A DNA stretch of 64,000 nt, from contig NZ_CP035417.1 of NCBI RefSeq assembly GCF_004123675.1, positions 1,107,501 through 1,171,500 of the forward strand, read 5' to 3'. Every line of letters starts with the position of its first letter. The first letter of the stretch is position 1. The position numbers were made by a program, and so were the translations under genes. Shown here one piece after another: positions 1 to 7,271 of the stretch. The notes beneath the pieces were generated by a model. The model worked only from the letters and a program-made list of their open reading frames with translations, had not been told where the DNA came from and ran no database searches. The stretch comes from Leisingera sp. NJS204 (lineage in GTDB: Bacteria; Pseudomonadota; Alphaproteobacteria; Rhodobacterales; Rhodobacteraceae).

Positions 1-486
1 CTTTTCCTTTCCGCGGCGCTGGCCGCCCTGGCCAGCACCCCTGTTCTGGCCGGTGTATCAGGCCACGGCGACGGCCATGGCGCCCATGGCAGCCATGGCG
101 AACAGATGGCGGCCGGCATGCCGGGGAACCGCAGCAAGGTCAACCGCACAGTGAAAGTGATTATGAAGGAAACCGACGACGGCGAGATGATCTTCACGCC
201 CTCTGCCATGGAGTTCAAGCAGGGCGAAACCATCCGCTTTTTGGTGGTAAATAAAGGCGAACTGGACCACGAATTCGTCCTGGACACGCCGGAGCGCAAC
301 GCCATGCACAAGCAGGCCATGTCGGAGCAGATGGAAATGCACAACACGCCGAACGCCGTCACCCTGGCCCCCGGCAAGCGCGGCGAAATCATCTGGAACT
401 TCAGCAATGGCGGAACATTCGAATTCGCCTGCCTGATCCCGGGCCACTATGAATCCGGCATGTACGGCCAGGTTGCAGTCCAATGA
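1..486 (+). CDS. Cupredoxin-like periplasmic protein (5' end outside window)
   Basis: The reading frame is open to the first base, so the true start lies upstream. What is visible begins inside a signal peptide (Leu/Ala-rich, ending near VLAG). A His/Gly-rich stretch (GHGDGHGAHGSHG) and a cupredoxin fold follow. Likely type-1 copper ligands are the His of DHEFV and the C-x4-H-x4-M set in ACLIPGHYESGM near the C-terminus. It is probably a periplasmic copper-binding or electron-transfer protein. A cytochrome c and a two-component system follow, which fits a copper or redox-stress locus, though the true partner is unknown. The ATG at 106 lies inside the mature protein and is not the start. Confidence 0.85.
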   Translation, partial: LFLSAALAALASTPVLAGVSGHGDGHGAHGSHGEQMAAGMPGNRSKVNRTVKVIMKETDDGEMIFTPSAMEFKQGETIRFLVVNKGELDHEFVLDTPERNAMHKQAMSEQMEMHNTPNAVTLAPGKRGEIIWNFSNGGTFEFACLIPGHYESGMYGQVAVQ

Positions 487-532
487 TCTGCTGAGTGCCG
501 CTGCCTACCCCCTCAGGCAGCAGCACCGCGGC

Positions 533-567
533 GCGGCAGCTCCAATGGGGCTGCCGCATTTCCCTCT
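533..567 (+). terminator. Putative intrinsic terminator after the cupredoxin gene
   Basis: An 8-bp stem GCGGCAGC (533-540) pairs with GCTGCCGC (550-557) around a 9-nt loop, followed by a pyrimidine-rich stretch (ATTTCCCTC). A smaller hairpin, GCTGCCT/AGGCAGC, lies just upstream (about 500-521). Its position 50 bases after the cupredoxin stop argues that the next gene starts at 588 rather than at the upstream ATG at 495. The T-tract is weak. Confidence 0.5.
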
Positions 568-587
568 ATCTCAGCAGACTTATTTCA

Positions 588-1817
588 ATGCCGCCCGAGC
601 ACAGGTTCCCGCACTACCATTCTTTTGCCCATGAGACCGCGAATTGGCTGGGCTTCAGCTACGGTGAAACCTCTCCGGAATGGGTGCATCCGGCGATGCA
701 TCTCGTATTGCTGCTGGCCCCGGCTCTGCTGGCAATCTCCGCGGCTACGCTGCTTGGCCGGGCGCTCCATCTGCGGCTTGCGCGTTCCTCCGCTAGCCTG
801 GTGCCTCCTACGGCCGTGTCCATCGCTGGTCTAGACCGGAACCTAATTACCCACATTGCCCGGACCACGCGCCGGCAGCAGTTTTTCCTGCTGCTTCTGA
901 GCCTGTCTTTATTGCCTGTGTTGTATCTATCGTTGGAACTGCCCAAGCAGATAGTGAACAACGTATTGAGCAAATCGCACGCACCGCTGAGCCTGTTGGG
1001 ATTTGACCTGACTGCTACACAGCATCTGGCAGTTCTGAGCGGTGTTTTTCTGCTGGCAATCACGCTGAACGGTGTCGGGAAGTACCTGCTGAATGTGCTG
1101 AAAGGGCGGCTTGCCGAACGCTGTCTCAGACGTCTCCGGCTGCTCATCTATTGTCGTTGGCGCAAACAAGCCGGTCACCTGCGAAAAAGCGAGCTTCCGC
1201 AAATTTTGGGGCAGGAAGCAGAGCCGATTGGCGGCTTTGCAGCGGATCTGGTTGCGCTTCCGGTGACCCAGGGCGGAACGTTGCTTACCATCCTGCTGTT
1301 CATGTTCATTCAGGATCCGATCCTTGGTGCTGCAGCGCTGACTATTCTGCCGCTGCAACTGTTTCTGCTGCCCTTTCTGCAGCGGATCTTGAACCGGCTG
1401 AGCCGGGAACGTATTCAAGAGATGCGGAGACTCACCCGCGGTCTAACGGAACAGCTGAACCCGGCGCAGGACCGCCCCAGAGATGTGCTGCTTACAATGG
1501 CCTCGTTGCGGCAGTTGGAGGCGATCCGCAGGCGGATCCACCGAGTGAAGTTCTTTGCCAAGGCGTTGAACAATTTCCTGACCGCGCTGACGCCGTTCCT
1601 CTTCTATTCGCTAGGCGGGTACTTTGTGCTTGAGGAACGCATCACTCTGGGCGCTTTGATCGCGGTATTGGCGGCGCATAAGGATTTCTCAGCTCCGCTC
1701 AAAGAGCTGTTCCGCTTTTACCAGCAGCTCGAAGATACCCGGATACGCTACAAGGAGATCCTGGGGTTTCTGTTGGAACAGCAGCAAGCGGATTTAAAGC
1801 CGGCAGTGAAAAGCTGA
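588..1817 (+). CDS. ABC-exporter-type transmembrane protein lacking an ATPase domain
   Basis: This 409-residue protein has the layout of an ABC type-1 exporter membrane half. It has an N-terminal helix after about residue 25, paired helices near residues 110-190, long cytoplasmic-loop-like segments (RLRRLRLLIYCRWRKQ), and a C-terminal helix pair ending at an RYKEILGFL segment where the linker to a nucleotide-binding domain normally begins. No Walker A, signature or Walker B motif follows, and the protein stops about 15 residues later. The next gene is on the opposite strand, so no ATPase partner is adjacent. An in-frame ATG at 495 would add 31 residues reading through a putative terminator, so I prefer 588. 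The substrate is unknown. Confidence 0.65.
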   Translation: MPPEHRFPHYHSFAHETANWLGFSYGETSPEWVHPAMHLVLLLAPALLAISAATLLGRALHLRLARSSASLVPPTAVSIAGLDRNLITHIARTTRRQQFFLLLLSLSLLPVLYLSLELPKQIVNNVLSKSHAPLSLLGFDLTATQHLAVLSGVFLLAITLNGVGKYLLNVLKGRLAERCLRRLRLLIYCRWRKQAGHLRKSELPQILGQEAEPIGGFAADLVALPVTQGGTLLTILLFMFIQDPILGAAALTILPLQLFLLPFLQRILNRLSRERIQEMRRLTRGLTEQLNPAQDRPRDVLLTMASLRQLEAIRRRIHRVKFFAKALNNFLTALTPFLFYSLGGYFVLEERITLGALIAVLAAHKDFSAPLKELFRFYQQLEDTRIRYKEILGFLLEQQQADLKPAVKS

Positions 1818-1881
1818 CATCCAGCAGCGCTGCTGCCCAGCCTTCTGGCGGAAGAAGCCATGCAAACAAGTCCGTCCGATC

Positions 1882-2322
1882 TCAGTGGATCCCGTTTGCG
1901 CGTTGCAGCTCTCGCACGTAGCGTGTCACCAGGTTGACTTCGCCATCAGTCACCCCGGGCACTGGCGGCATGTTTCCGAACCGCCAGTGATGTGCTCGAA
2001 CGCCGTTTTTGGCAGCCAGCAGGAATGTGGTATCGGAGTGGTGGCTTGGCTCATAGATCTTGTGAACTAGCGGTGGGGCAACCCCTTCCTGACCAGCGGC
2101 GTTTTCGCCATGGCAGGATGCGCATTTGGCTTCAAAGATGTGTTTTCCGATCTGCGCGTTTTCAGAAAGGGTCTCGGGCAGCTTCACCTCAACAATAGCT
2201 ACGCCCTCCAATATGGCTTCCGCTGCTCCCGGCTTCTGCTCTGTTGGTCGGGAAACGCCCCACATGGCAAATCCGCCGACGGCAATCACTGCTATTGCAA
2301 GTAAAAGGCCCGTTCTGTTCAT
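1882..2322 (-). CDS. Class I c-type cytochrome, membrane-anchored or secreted
   Basis: This is a 146-residue protein when started at the ATG at 2322, which has a GGGGAAG ribosome-binding site. An ATG five codons upstream (2337) is possible. A single N-terminal hydrophobic helix (residues 5-20) serves as signal or anchor. The haem attachment motif CASCH lies near residues 67-71, and the likely axial Met is in FGNMPPVPG near residue 118, typical of a monohaem class I cytochrome c. It probably carries electrons in the periplasm. It is convergent with the ABC membrane half upstream and co-directional with the two-component genes, which are more than 100 bases away. Confidence 0.85.
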   Translation of the reverse strand: MNRTGLLLAIAVIAVGGFAMWGVSRPTEQKPGAAEAILEGVAIVEVKLPETLSENAQIGKHIFEAKCASCHGENAAGQEGVAPPLVHKIYEPSHHSDTTFLLAAKNGVRAHHWRFGNMPPVPGVTDGEVNLVTRYVRELQRANGIH

Positions 2323-2464
2323 GTCTTCCCCATCCAATTGTCAAAGTCGCCACCGTTGCGGGAGCTGTCCTGGCGGCCATTAGGTTTGCGGCCTTCCAGA
2401 GCAGGAAGATCAACGCCTGTACGGCCCGTGATTTGTATCGGAATGTATCCGAATTTGTCCGGTC

Positions 2465-3844
2465 TCACTGCCCAAGCGGCAGCTTCAGCACGGCGCAGAG
2501 ACCGCCCTCTGGCTGGTTGCGCAATGTGAGGCTGCCGCCATGCGCGCGCAGGATGGTGCGGGCAATCGACAACCCCAGCCCGTGTCCGCCGGTTTCAAGC
2601 GAGCGAGAGTCTTCCAATCGCGTGAAGGGGTCGAATACACGCTCCAAGTCAATTTCCGGAATACCCGGTCCTGGGTCCGACACAGTGATTACGGCGGCGC
2701 CGTCCTGTAATCGATATTCAACCTGCGCCGCGCCGCCATACCTCAGCGCGTTTTCAATCACATTGCGCAGAGCCCTGCGCATGGCGTTCAGCCGCAGGCA
2801 GATCTGGACGGGATCCCCAGGCAGCAGTTCAAAACCGTTCAGCATGTCGTTTCGTAAAGCCTGGAGAAAACTGCCCAGCTCGCAGTCTTCAGGCTTCTCT
2901 GCGTCCGCCAGACCACGGGCAAAGGAGAGTGTTGTTTCGACCATGCTCTGCATCTCCCCGATAAGGGATATCATGCTACTGCGGGTTTCATCGTCTTCCA
3001 CAAACTCTGCCCGCACCCGCATGGCTGTCAGCGGCGAGCGCAGGTCGTGGCCTAAGGCGGCAAGCATCCGGGTGCGCTCGGCAACCAGGCTGGTTATTCG
3101 ATGCTGCATCCTGTTGAACGCATGAATGAGCTCTTGTATCTCCTGAGGCCCATCTACGGGAAGCGGTTCAGTAGCTTCCTCCCCCCCCAGGTTTTCAGCC
3201 GCTGAGGAAAGCATGCGCAGGGGAGCCGTGACACGGGTCAGCACAAACAGAAAAATTGCAGCCAGGATGAAGCCTGTGCTGAGGGCAAAGGTGATCGTCG
3301 GCTGCAAAGACCATTGCAGCGGCGGCCGCTCGAACAATGTGGCTGCGTTCAGCCATTGGCCATCGCTCAGCGCAATTGACAGGTTCAATTCAATTGCCAG
3401 CATCTGGCCGCGCATCATTTCCCGATGGATCTCAGCCATCTCTGGTTCCAGATAGGGAAGTGGCAGTCCAGCACTATCAGTCTCGTGCAGTTCAGCCCGG
3501 ACCTCCCGGTTGGTGTCTCCGCCCAGAAGCGCGCGAACCCGCGCCTCCGCAGCACCATCAGTGTCATGTGAAGTGTGCGTTACGGCCGGGCTGCCGCTAA
3601 GTTCGAAACGCACCAGGGGAGAATTGGCAGCCCGGAGTATCGAGGGATGGAGGGACGGGGGAGCTTCTTCAATCAGCCTTGCGACATTGGCTGCCCTGCC
3701 GGCGGCTTCGGTGCTCATCGCAGCCCGGATCGCTAAGCTGCGTTCCCCAGACAAGAAAAACAGGCTTACGCCTTGTGCGGCAGCCAGCGCCAGCACGACC
3801 AAAAGCACTAACTGCGACCGCAATCTGCGCGGAATAAAACTCAT
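2465..3844 (-). CDS. Sensor histidine kinase
   Basis: A 459-residue transmembrane kinase. The order is: first membrane helix at residues 11-31, a periplasmic sensor region of about 150 residues with no recognised fold, second helix near 184-203, HAMP region to about 250, H-box ALGHDLRSP with the phosphorylated His at residue 266, N-box NVIENALRYGG at 361-371, G1 box SDPGPGIP and G2 box GGHGLGLS. All catalytic elements are present. The start overlaps the response-regulator stop by four bases (ATGA), so the two are translationally coupled. The neighbouring metal/redox genes suggest, but do not prove, a copper or redox signal. Confidence 0.93.
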   Translation of the reverse strand: MSFIPRRLRSQLVLLVVLALAAAQGVSLFFLSGERSLAIRAAMSTEAAGRAANVARLIEEAPPSLHPSILRAANSPLVRFELSGSPAVTHTSHDTDGAAEARVRALLGGDTNREVRAELHETDSAGLPLPYLEPEMAEIHREMMRGQMLAIELNLSIALSDGQWLNAATLFERPPLQWSLQPTITFALSTGFILAAIFLFVLTRVTAPLRMLSSAAENLGGEEATEPLPVDGPQEIQELIHAFNRMQHRITSLVAERTRMLAALGHDLRSPLTAMRVRAEFVEDDETRSSMISLIGEMQSMVETTLSFARGLADAEKPEDCELGSFLQALRNDMLNGFELLPGDPVQICLRLNAMRRALRNVIENALRYGGAAQVEYRLQDGAAVITVSDPGPGIPEIDLERVFDPFTRLEDSRSLETGGHGLGLSIARTILRAHGGSLTLRNQPEGGLCAVLKLPLGQ

Positions 3845-4566
3845 TGATCCAGAACCTCAATATCTACGGACAGGCAGTATCCGCCGTTGCGAACCGTAGT
3901 AATCAGGCGCGGGCGCAAGGGATCACTCTCTATCTTGCGGCGGAGGCGGCTGATCTGATTGTCAATTGTCCGATCCATTGGCGCCGCTGCACGGCCAGCG
4001 GTCAGATCCATCAACTGATCGCGGCTCAGTACCAGGCGGTTTCGCTCTAGCAGCGCGACTAGCAGCTTGAATTCGGAGCCGGTCAACGCCGTCTCTTGTC
4101 CTGCGCTGTCGAGGATCACCCGCCTGTCGCTATCCAAAACCCATTGCCCGAACTTCACACGTTTTCCTGCCAAGCGGCCTGCGGGTGGTTCTTCCTTTGC
4201 TGTACGGCGCATGATGGCCCGGATGCGGGCCAACAGCTCGCGCGGGTTAAAGGGTTTGGCCAAGTAGTCGTCTGCACCGGTTTCCAGCCCGGTTATCCGG
4301 TCGTGCTCCTCGCCCAAGGCGGTCAACAGCAGCACAGGCAATTGCCCTTCTTGAGATAAGCGTTTGCAAACGGACAGCCCGTCCTCACCTGGCATCATCA
4401 CATCCAGAACAACCAGATCGAAGCTTCCGGAGGTGAGCATCGCATCCATTTCTTTGGCGTCTTTGGCGGCGGAGGACCGCAGGCCGTTTTTCTCCAGGTA
4501 ACGTGTGACCGCTGACCGGATTTCACGGTGATCGTCGACCACCAGAATATGGGGGGTGTTGCTCAT
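3841..4566 (-). CDS. OmpR-family response regulator
   Basis: A 241-residue regulator. The receiver domain has the acidic pair D11/D12, the phosphoacceptor Asp at residue 55 (VVLDVMMPG), the conserved TA dyad and Lys (LAKPFNP). A C-terminal winged-helix DNA-binding domain ends with the typical RLRRKIE and RNGGYCL segments. It is the first gene of the operon with the histidine kinase. Divergent to it, across a 317-base gap, is the small secretory protein and cytochrome c' operon, a plausible target. Confidence 0.94.
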   Translation of the reverse strand: MSNTPHILVVDDHREIRSAVTRYLEKNGLRSSAAKDAKEMDAMLTSGSFDLVVLDVMMPGEDGLSVCKRLSQEGQLPVLLLTALGEEHDRITGLETGADDYLAKPFNPRELLARIRAIMRRTAKEEPPAGRLAGKRVKFGQWVLDSDRRVILDSAGQETALTGSEFKLLVALLERNRLVLSRDQLMDLTAGRAAAPMDRTIDNQISRLRRKIESDPLRPRLITTVRNGGYCLSVDIEVLDQ

Positions 4567-4883
4567 ACTTGTTTGAAATATACGAACACTGCAGCAAGGT
4601 TCGAGAGAGATTTGTCGCGAAGTGTATCAGAGGCAGCTTCGCTTGCTTCTCTGTTTGCGCAGTAATGAAAACACATAGCAGCGAGCGAGCAGTGTGAGGT
4701 TACCTGACTTGCAGAAGAGCTTTCTTGCTTATCTGCGAGTGCATTAACTTAAGGACCCACATGAACGAGCCGTATTGTCCGGCAGAGTGAATTGCGACGG
4801 TCGGCCGCTTGACCCGGATGGGTAGGAAAGGCATCGTTGTATGTGTCCGTGAACTTAGCCACGAAAACGGGATAAACTGAGCA
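4567..4883. other. Divergent intergenic region, no gene seen
   Basis: These 317 bases separate the response-regulator gene from the divergent operon starting at 4884. No frame gives a convincing protein. It should hold both promoters and any response-regulator box. I see no clear direct repeat that could be called a binding site. Confidence 0.6.
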
Positions 4884-5225
4884 GTGCGCCTCTTTACCAG
4901 ACTGGAAATTGGGTATTTGCTGCTGGCTGCGGGTCTACTCGTCGCAGTTATCTTCCTGTCTGCAAGCCAGGCCAATGCACACGGGGCTGGCGGCGGAGCG
5001 CATATCGCTGTCACTGTTCAGGACATTGATCAAGAACAGGCGGGCAGTGGCCATACTGAACACTGTCATGGCAGTTCGCTCTGTGGTGGTTTTGCTGTTC
5101 TCATAGGCAATTGCCTTTCAATGCGGCCAAGCATGCAGATCTCTCGTCATGATATGCCGCTGGCCCTATTGAGGCCGTTTACGATCACTGGCTTTGATCC
5201 GCCGCCTCCCCGTTACCTTTCCTGA
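4884..5225 (+). CDS. Small secretory or membrane protein with His/Cys motif, unknown function
   Basis: A 113-residue protein starting at GTG. One hydrophobic helix (residues 9-25) with an Ala-x-Ala-like end suggests a signal peptide or anchor. The mature part contains GSGHTEHCHGSSLCGGFAVLI, with clustered His and Cys resembling metal-handling sites in small copper-locus proteins, followed by a poorly conserved tail. I do not recognise the family with certainty. It lies 53 bases before the cytochrome c' gene and probably shares its transcript. Confidence 0.55.
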   Translation: MRLFTRLEIGYLLLAAGLLVAVIFLSASQANAHGAGGGAHIAVTVQDIDQEQAGSGHTEHCHGSSLCGGFAVLIGNCLSMRPSMQISRHDMPLALLRPFTITGFDPPPPRYLS

Positions 5226-5278
5226 ACACTGATCCTGCGCCTTCAAAGCGCAATCTCAAACTATTTCAGGAAAACAAG

Positions 5279-5879
5279 ATGACACTTTCCAAACTGGTTT
5301 CCGGCGCCGCATTGGCGTCGCTCATTGCTGTAGCTGCTCATGCCCACAGCGGTGCAACAGGCATCGTAAAGGAACGGATGGATGGCATGGGAGTTATGAA
5401 AGACAGCATGAAAGTGCTGGCTCCGATGATGCAGGGGAAAACAGCCTATGATGCAGCGGCAGTTCGAAGAGAAGCTGAAAAAAATAGGAGCCCATGCAGG
5501 TGAGGTCCTGACGACGCTCTTTCCGGAGGGTTCAAATGGGCATCCATCTGAAGCCAAGGCTGAGATATGGACCGATTGGAAAGGTTTTAGCGATCTCGCG
5601 GAAAGATTGCAGACCTATTCTGATGGCCTGGCCTCGGTGGCGGAGAGCGGGTTGATGATGTCAGAAACCCAAGGGACAGGCATGATGTCCAACGGCACAA
5701 TGATGGGATCATCTCATATGGGTTCAGGAAGCATGATGGGCGGCAGCATGATGGGCGGCGGCGCAATGATGGGCGGCAGTCCAAGTGCCGAGGCCCTGTC
5801 CCAGATGCCTGCCGACGGCGTGTTCATGATGCTGAGCCAAACCTGCTCTGCCTGCCATACCCGTTTCCGTGAGGAGTGA
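5279..5879 (+). pseudogene. Cytochrome c' (c556-type) with one-base frameshift and Met-rich insert
   Basis: Two frames together make one protein: a signal peptide (MTLSKLVSGAALASLIAVAA), a four-helix-bundle start (VKERMDGMGVMKDSMK...), and after the break EKIGAHAGEVLTTLFPEG continuing to the C-terminal haem motif CSACH. The break is at a run of seven A (5478-5484): with six A the frame continues from ...RREAEK directly into IGAHAGE. As written, the first frame stops at 5501-5503. Between the bundle and the haem site lies a stretch extremely rich in Met (repeated MMGGS, MMGGG, about residues 125-165), absent from ordinary cytochromes c'. The break may be a sequencing error, a real mutation, or slippage-corrected. 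Confidence 0.75.
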
Positions 5880-5888
5880 GGCTGGGTC

Positions 5889-5960
5889 ATGAAGCGCATA
5901 TTACGTTTTGCCCTTGGCACCGCAGTTACGGCGTCGGCAGCCCTGGCCGCAGCGGCCGAA
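5889..5960 (+). pseudogene. Secretory gene truncated after its signal peptide by an IS3-family element
   Basis: An ATG 10 bases after the cytochrome c' stop opens a typical signal peptide (MKRILRFALGTAVTASAALA, then AAAE). After 24 codons the sequence enters the left inverted repeat of the IS element. In-frame reading into the element ends at a TAG after about ten more codons. No continuation of a mature protein is evident on the far side of the element, so DNA has probably also been lost there. Confidence 0.7.
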
Positions 5961-6023
5961 TGGACGTGTCGCGGTTTGATGCCGCTCCTTTGATAGCATT
6001 TATTGCAGCAAAGGAGACGAACT

Positions 6024-6299
6024 ATGGGACTGAAACGGACAGAAGAATTCCGGGCCGATGCGGTGCGGATTGCGCTGACGAGCGGGCTGAGCAGGAAGCA
6101 AGTGGCCTCTGATTTGGGTGTTGGCCTTTCGACCCTGAACAAGTGGATCACAGCGCATCGCGACACCGAGGTGGTATCCGACAAAGACCTCGACCTTGCC
6201 CGAGAGAATGAACGGCTTCGACGGGAGAACCGCATTCTCAAGGAGGAGAGGGAGATCTTAAAAAAGGCAACGCAGTTCTTCGCGGGCCAAAAGCCATGA
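6024..6299 (+). CDS. IS3-family OrfA (helix-turn-helix, leucine zipper)
   Basis: A 91-residue OrfA starting MGLKRTEEFRADAVR, after the ribosome-binding site AAAGGAGA. It has the IS3-type helix-turn-helix (SRKQVASDLGVGLSTLNKW) and a C-terminal heptad coiled coil (LARENERLRRENRILKEER). It looks intact. Its stop overlaps the orfB start in ATGA, and a CAAAAG slippery string lies just upstream, so OrfAB could arise by -1 frameshifting as in other IS3 elements. Confidence 0.88.
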   Translation: MGLKRTEEFRADAVRIALTSGLSRKQVASDLGVGLSTLNKWITAHRDTEVVSDKDLDLARENERLRRENRILKEEREILKKATQFFAGQKP

Positions 6300-6607
6300 G
6301 GTTCAGGTTCATCGAAGAACACACTGATACCTTCAGCGCCAAGCGGATGTGCAATGTGCTGGATGTCAGTGAGCGCGGTCTACGGGCCTATCGCAGCCGC
6401 CCGGCCAGTCAAAGGCAGCGCACTGACATGGTCGTTCTGGCGCATATCAAGGAACAATCTCGCCTCAGCCTGGGCAGTTATGGCCGCCCACGGATGACCG
6501 AGGAACTGAAGGAGTTGGGCCTGAACATTGGCCATCGTCGCGTCGGGCGTTTGATGCGTGAGAATGGCATCCGTGTCGAACGATCTAAGAAATACAAGGT
6601 GACGACC

Positions 6608-6648
6608 ATTGCCCGGCAGACGATTGCGAAGCAATCAGCCGAGAGGGG
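6608..6648 (-). repeat. 41-bp hairpin intervening element, antisense copy, in IS3 orfB
   Basis: On the complement this reads CCCCTCTC, then a hairpin GATTGC-TTC-GCAATC, then CTGCCGGGCAAT. It shares the start and end of the two sense copies at 6982-7020 and 27181-27217 but has a different first stem. Deleting exactly these 41 bases joins ACC to GAC, restores the orfB frame and gives VTTDSNH, the sequence expected for this transposase family. Edges are uncertain by about two bases because the flanks contain GG. Confidence 0.65.
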
Positions 6649-6981
6649 GACAGCAACCACGCCTTCAACATCGCACCCAATCTGCTGAACCGGGATTTCT
6701 GCGCAGATGCGCCCAATCAGAAATGGGCAGGTGACATAAGTTACGTGTGGACGCGCGAGGGCTGGCTCTACCTGGCGGTGATCCTTGATCTGCATTCCCG
6801 GCGGGTGATCGGTTGGGCCATCAGCAATCGGATGAAGCGGGACTTGGCGATCCGGGCGCTGAACATGGCTATAGCCTTCAGATCACCGCCTATGGGCTGC
6901 ATTCATCATACGGATCGTGGATCGCAATACTGTTCTCATGACTATCAGATAATCCTGCGACAACACGGGTTCAGCGTGTCC

Positions 6982-7020
6982 CCCTCTCATGCATGTAAAC
7001 ATGCACTGCCGGGGCAGTGG
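6982..7020 (+). repeat. 39-bp double-hairpin intervening element in IS3 orfB
   Basis: It begins CCCTCTCA, then hairpin TGCATG-TAAA-CATGCA, then hairpin CACTGC-CGGG-GCAGTG, and ends GG directly before the ATG of MSGKG. It adds 13 codons in frame between the second catalytic Asp and the Glu of the transposase, where the family has VSMSGKGN with no insert. It matches the copy at 27181-27217 in order, spacing and loops, with paired changes in the stems. Confidence 0.75.
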
Positions 7021-7271
7021 ATGAGCGGCAAGGGAAATTGCTACGACAACTCGGCGGTCGAAACGTTCTTCAAAACGATCAAGGCAGAGCTGATCTGGCG
7101 AAGGTCGTGGCCAACGCGTAGGGCCGTTGAACTGGCCATCTTCAACTACATCAATGGCTTCTACAATCCGCGACGGCGGCACTCAGCATTGGGCTGGAAA
7201 AGCCCCGTCGCATTCGAACGGAAAGTGGCCTAAACGAGCACTTGGAGCGGCACGAAAACGGGACACGTCCA

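Larger units (their letters stand above)
6296..7233 (+). pseudogene. IS3-family OrfB (DDE transposase) interrupted by two short intervening sequences
   Basis: The DDE integrase is readable as three segments. The first frame reaches KYKVTT near 6607. A 41-bp insert (6608-6648) then shifts the frame and leads to a stop at 6686-6688. The rest resumes in another frame as DSNHAFNIAPNLLNRDF... and includes first Asp AGDISY, second Asp HTDRGSQY, and Glu in NSAVETFF. A second insert (6982-7020, 39 bp, in frame, no stop) sits between the second Asp and the Glu, just before MSGKGNCYDN. Removing both gives a complete family-typical protein. As written the protein is broken. Confidence 0.85.
5961..7271 (+). 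mobile_element. IS3-family insertion sequence (element A)
   Basis: Imperfect terminal inverted repeats begin TGGACGTGTCGCGG at the left end and, on the complement, TGGACGTGTCCCGT at the right end; both continue to a shared TGCCGCTCC. Inside are orfA and orfB of an IS3-type transposase. The flanking triplets (GAA on the left, GTT on the right) do not match, so there is no clean 3-bp target duplication; an IS-adjacent deletion is likely. The transposase gene contains two short intervening hairpin sequences, annotated separately. Confidence 0.88.

Noticed and set aside
5961-7271. A 3-bp target duplication for the first IS3-family element
   Set aside because: Flanking triplets are GAA and GTT and do not match in any register tried within two bases.
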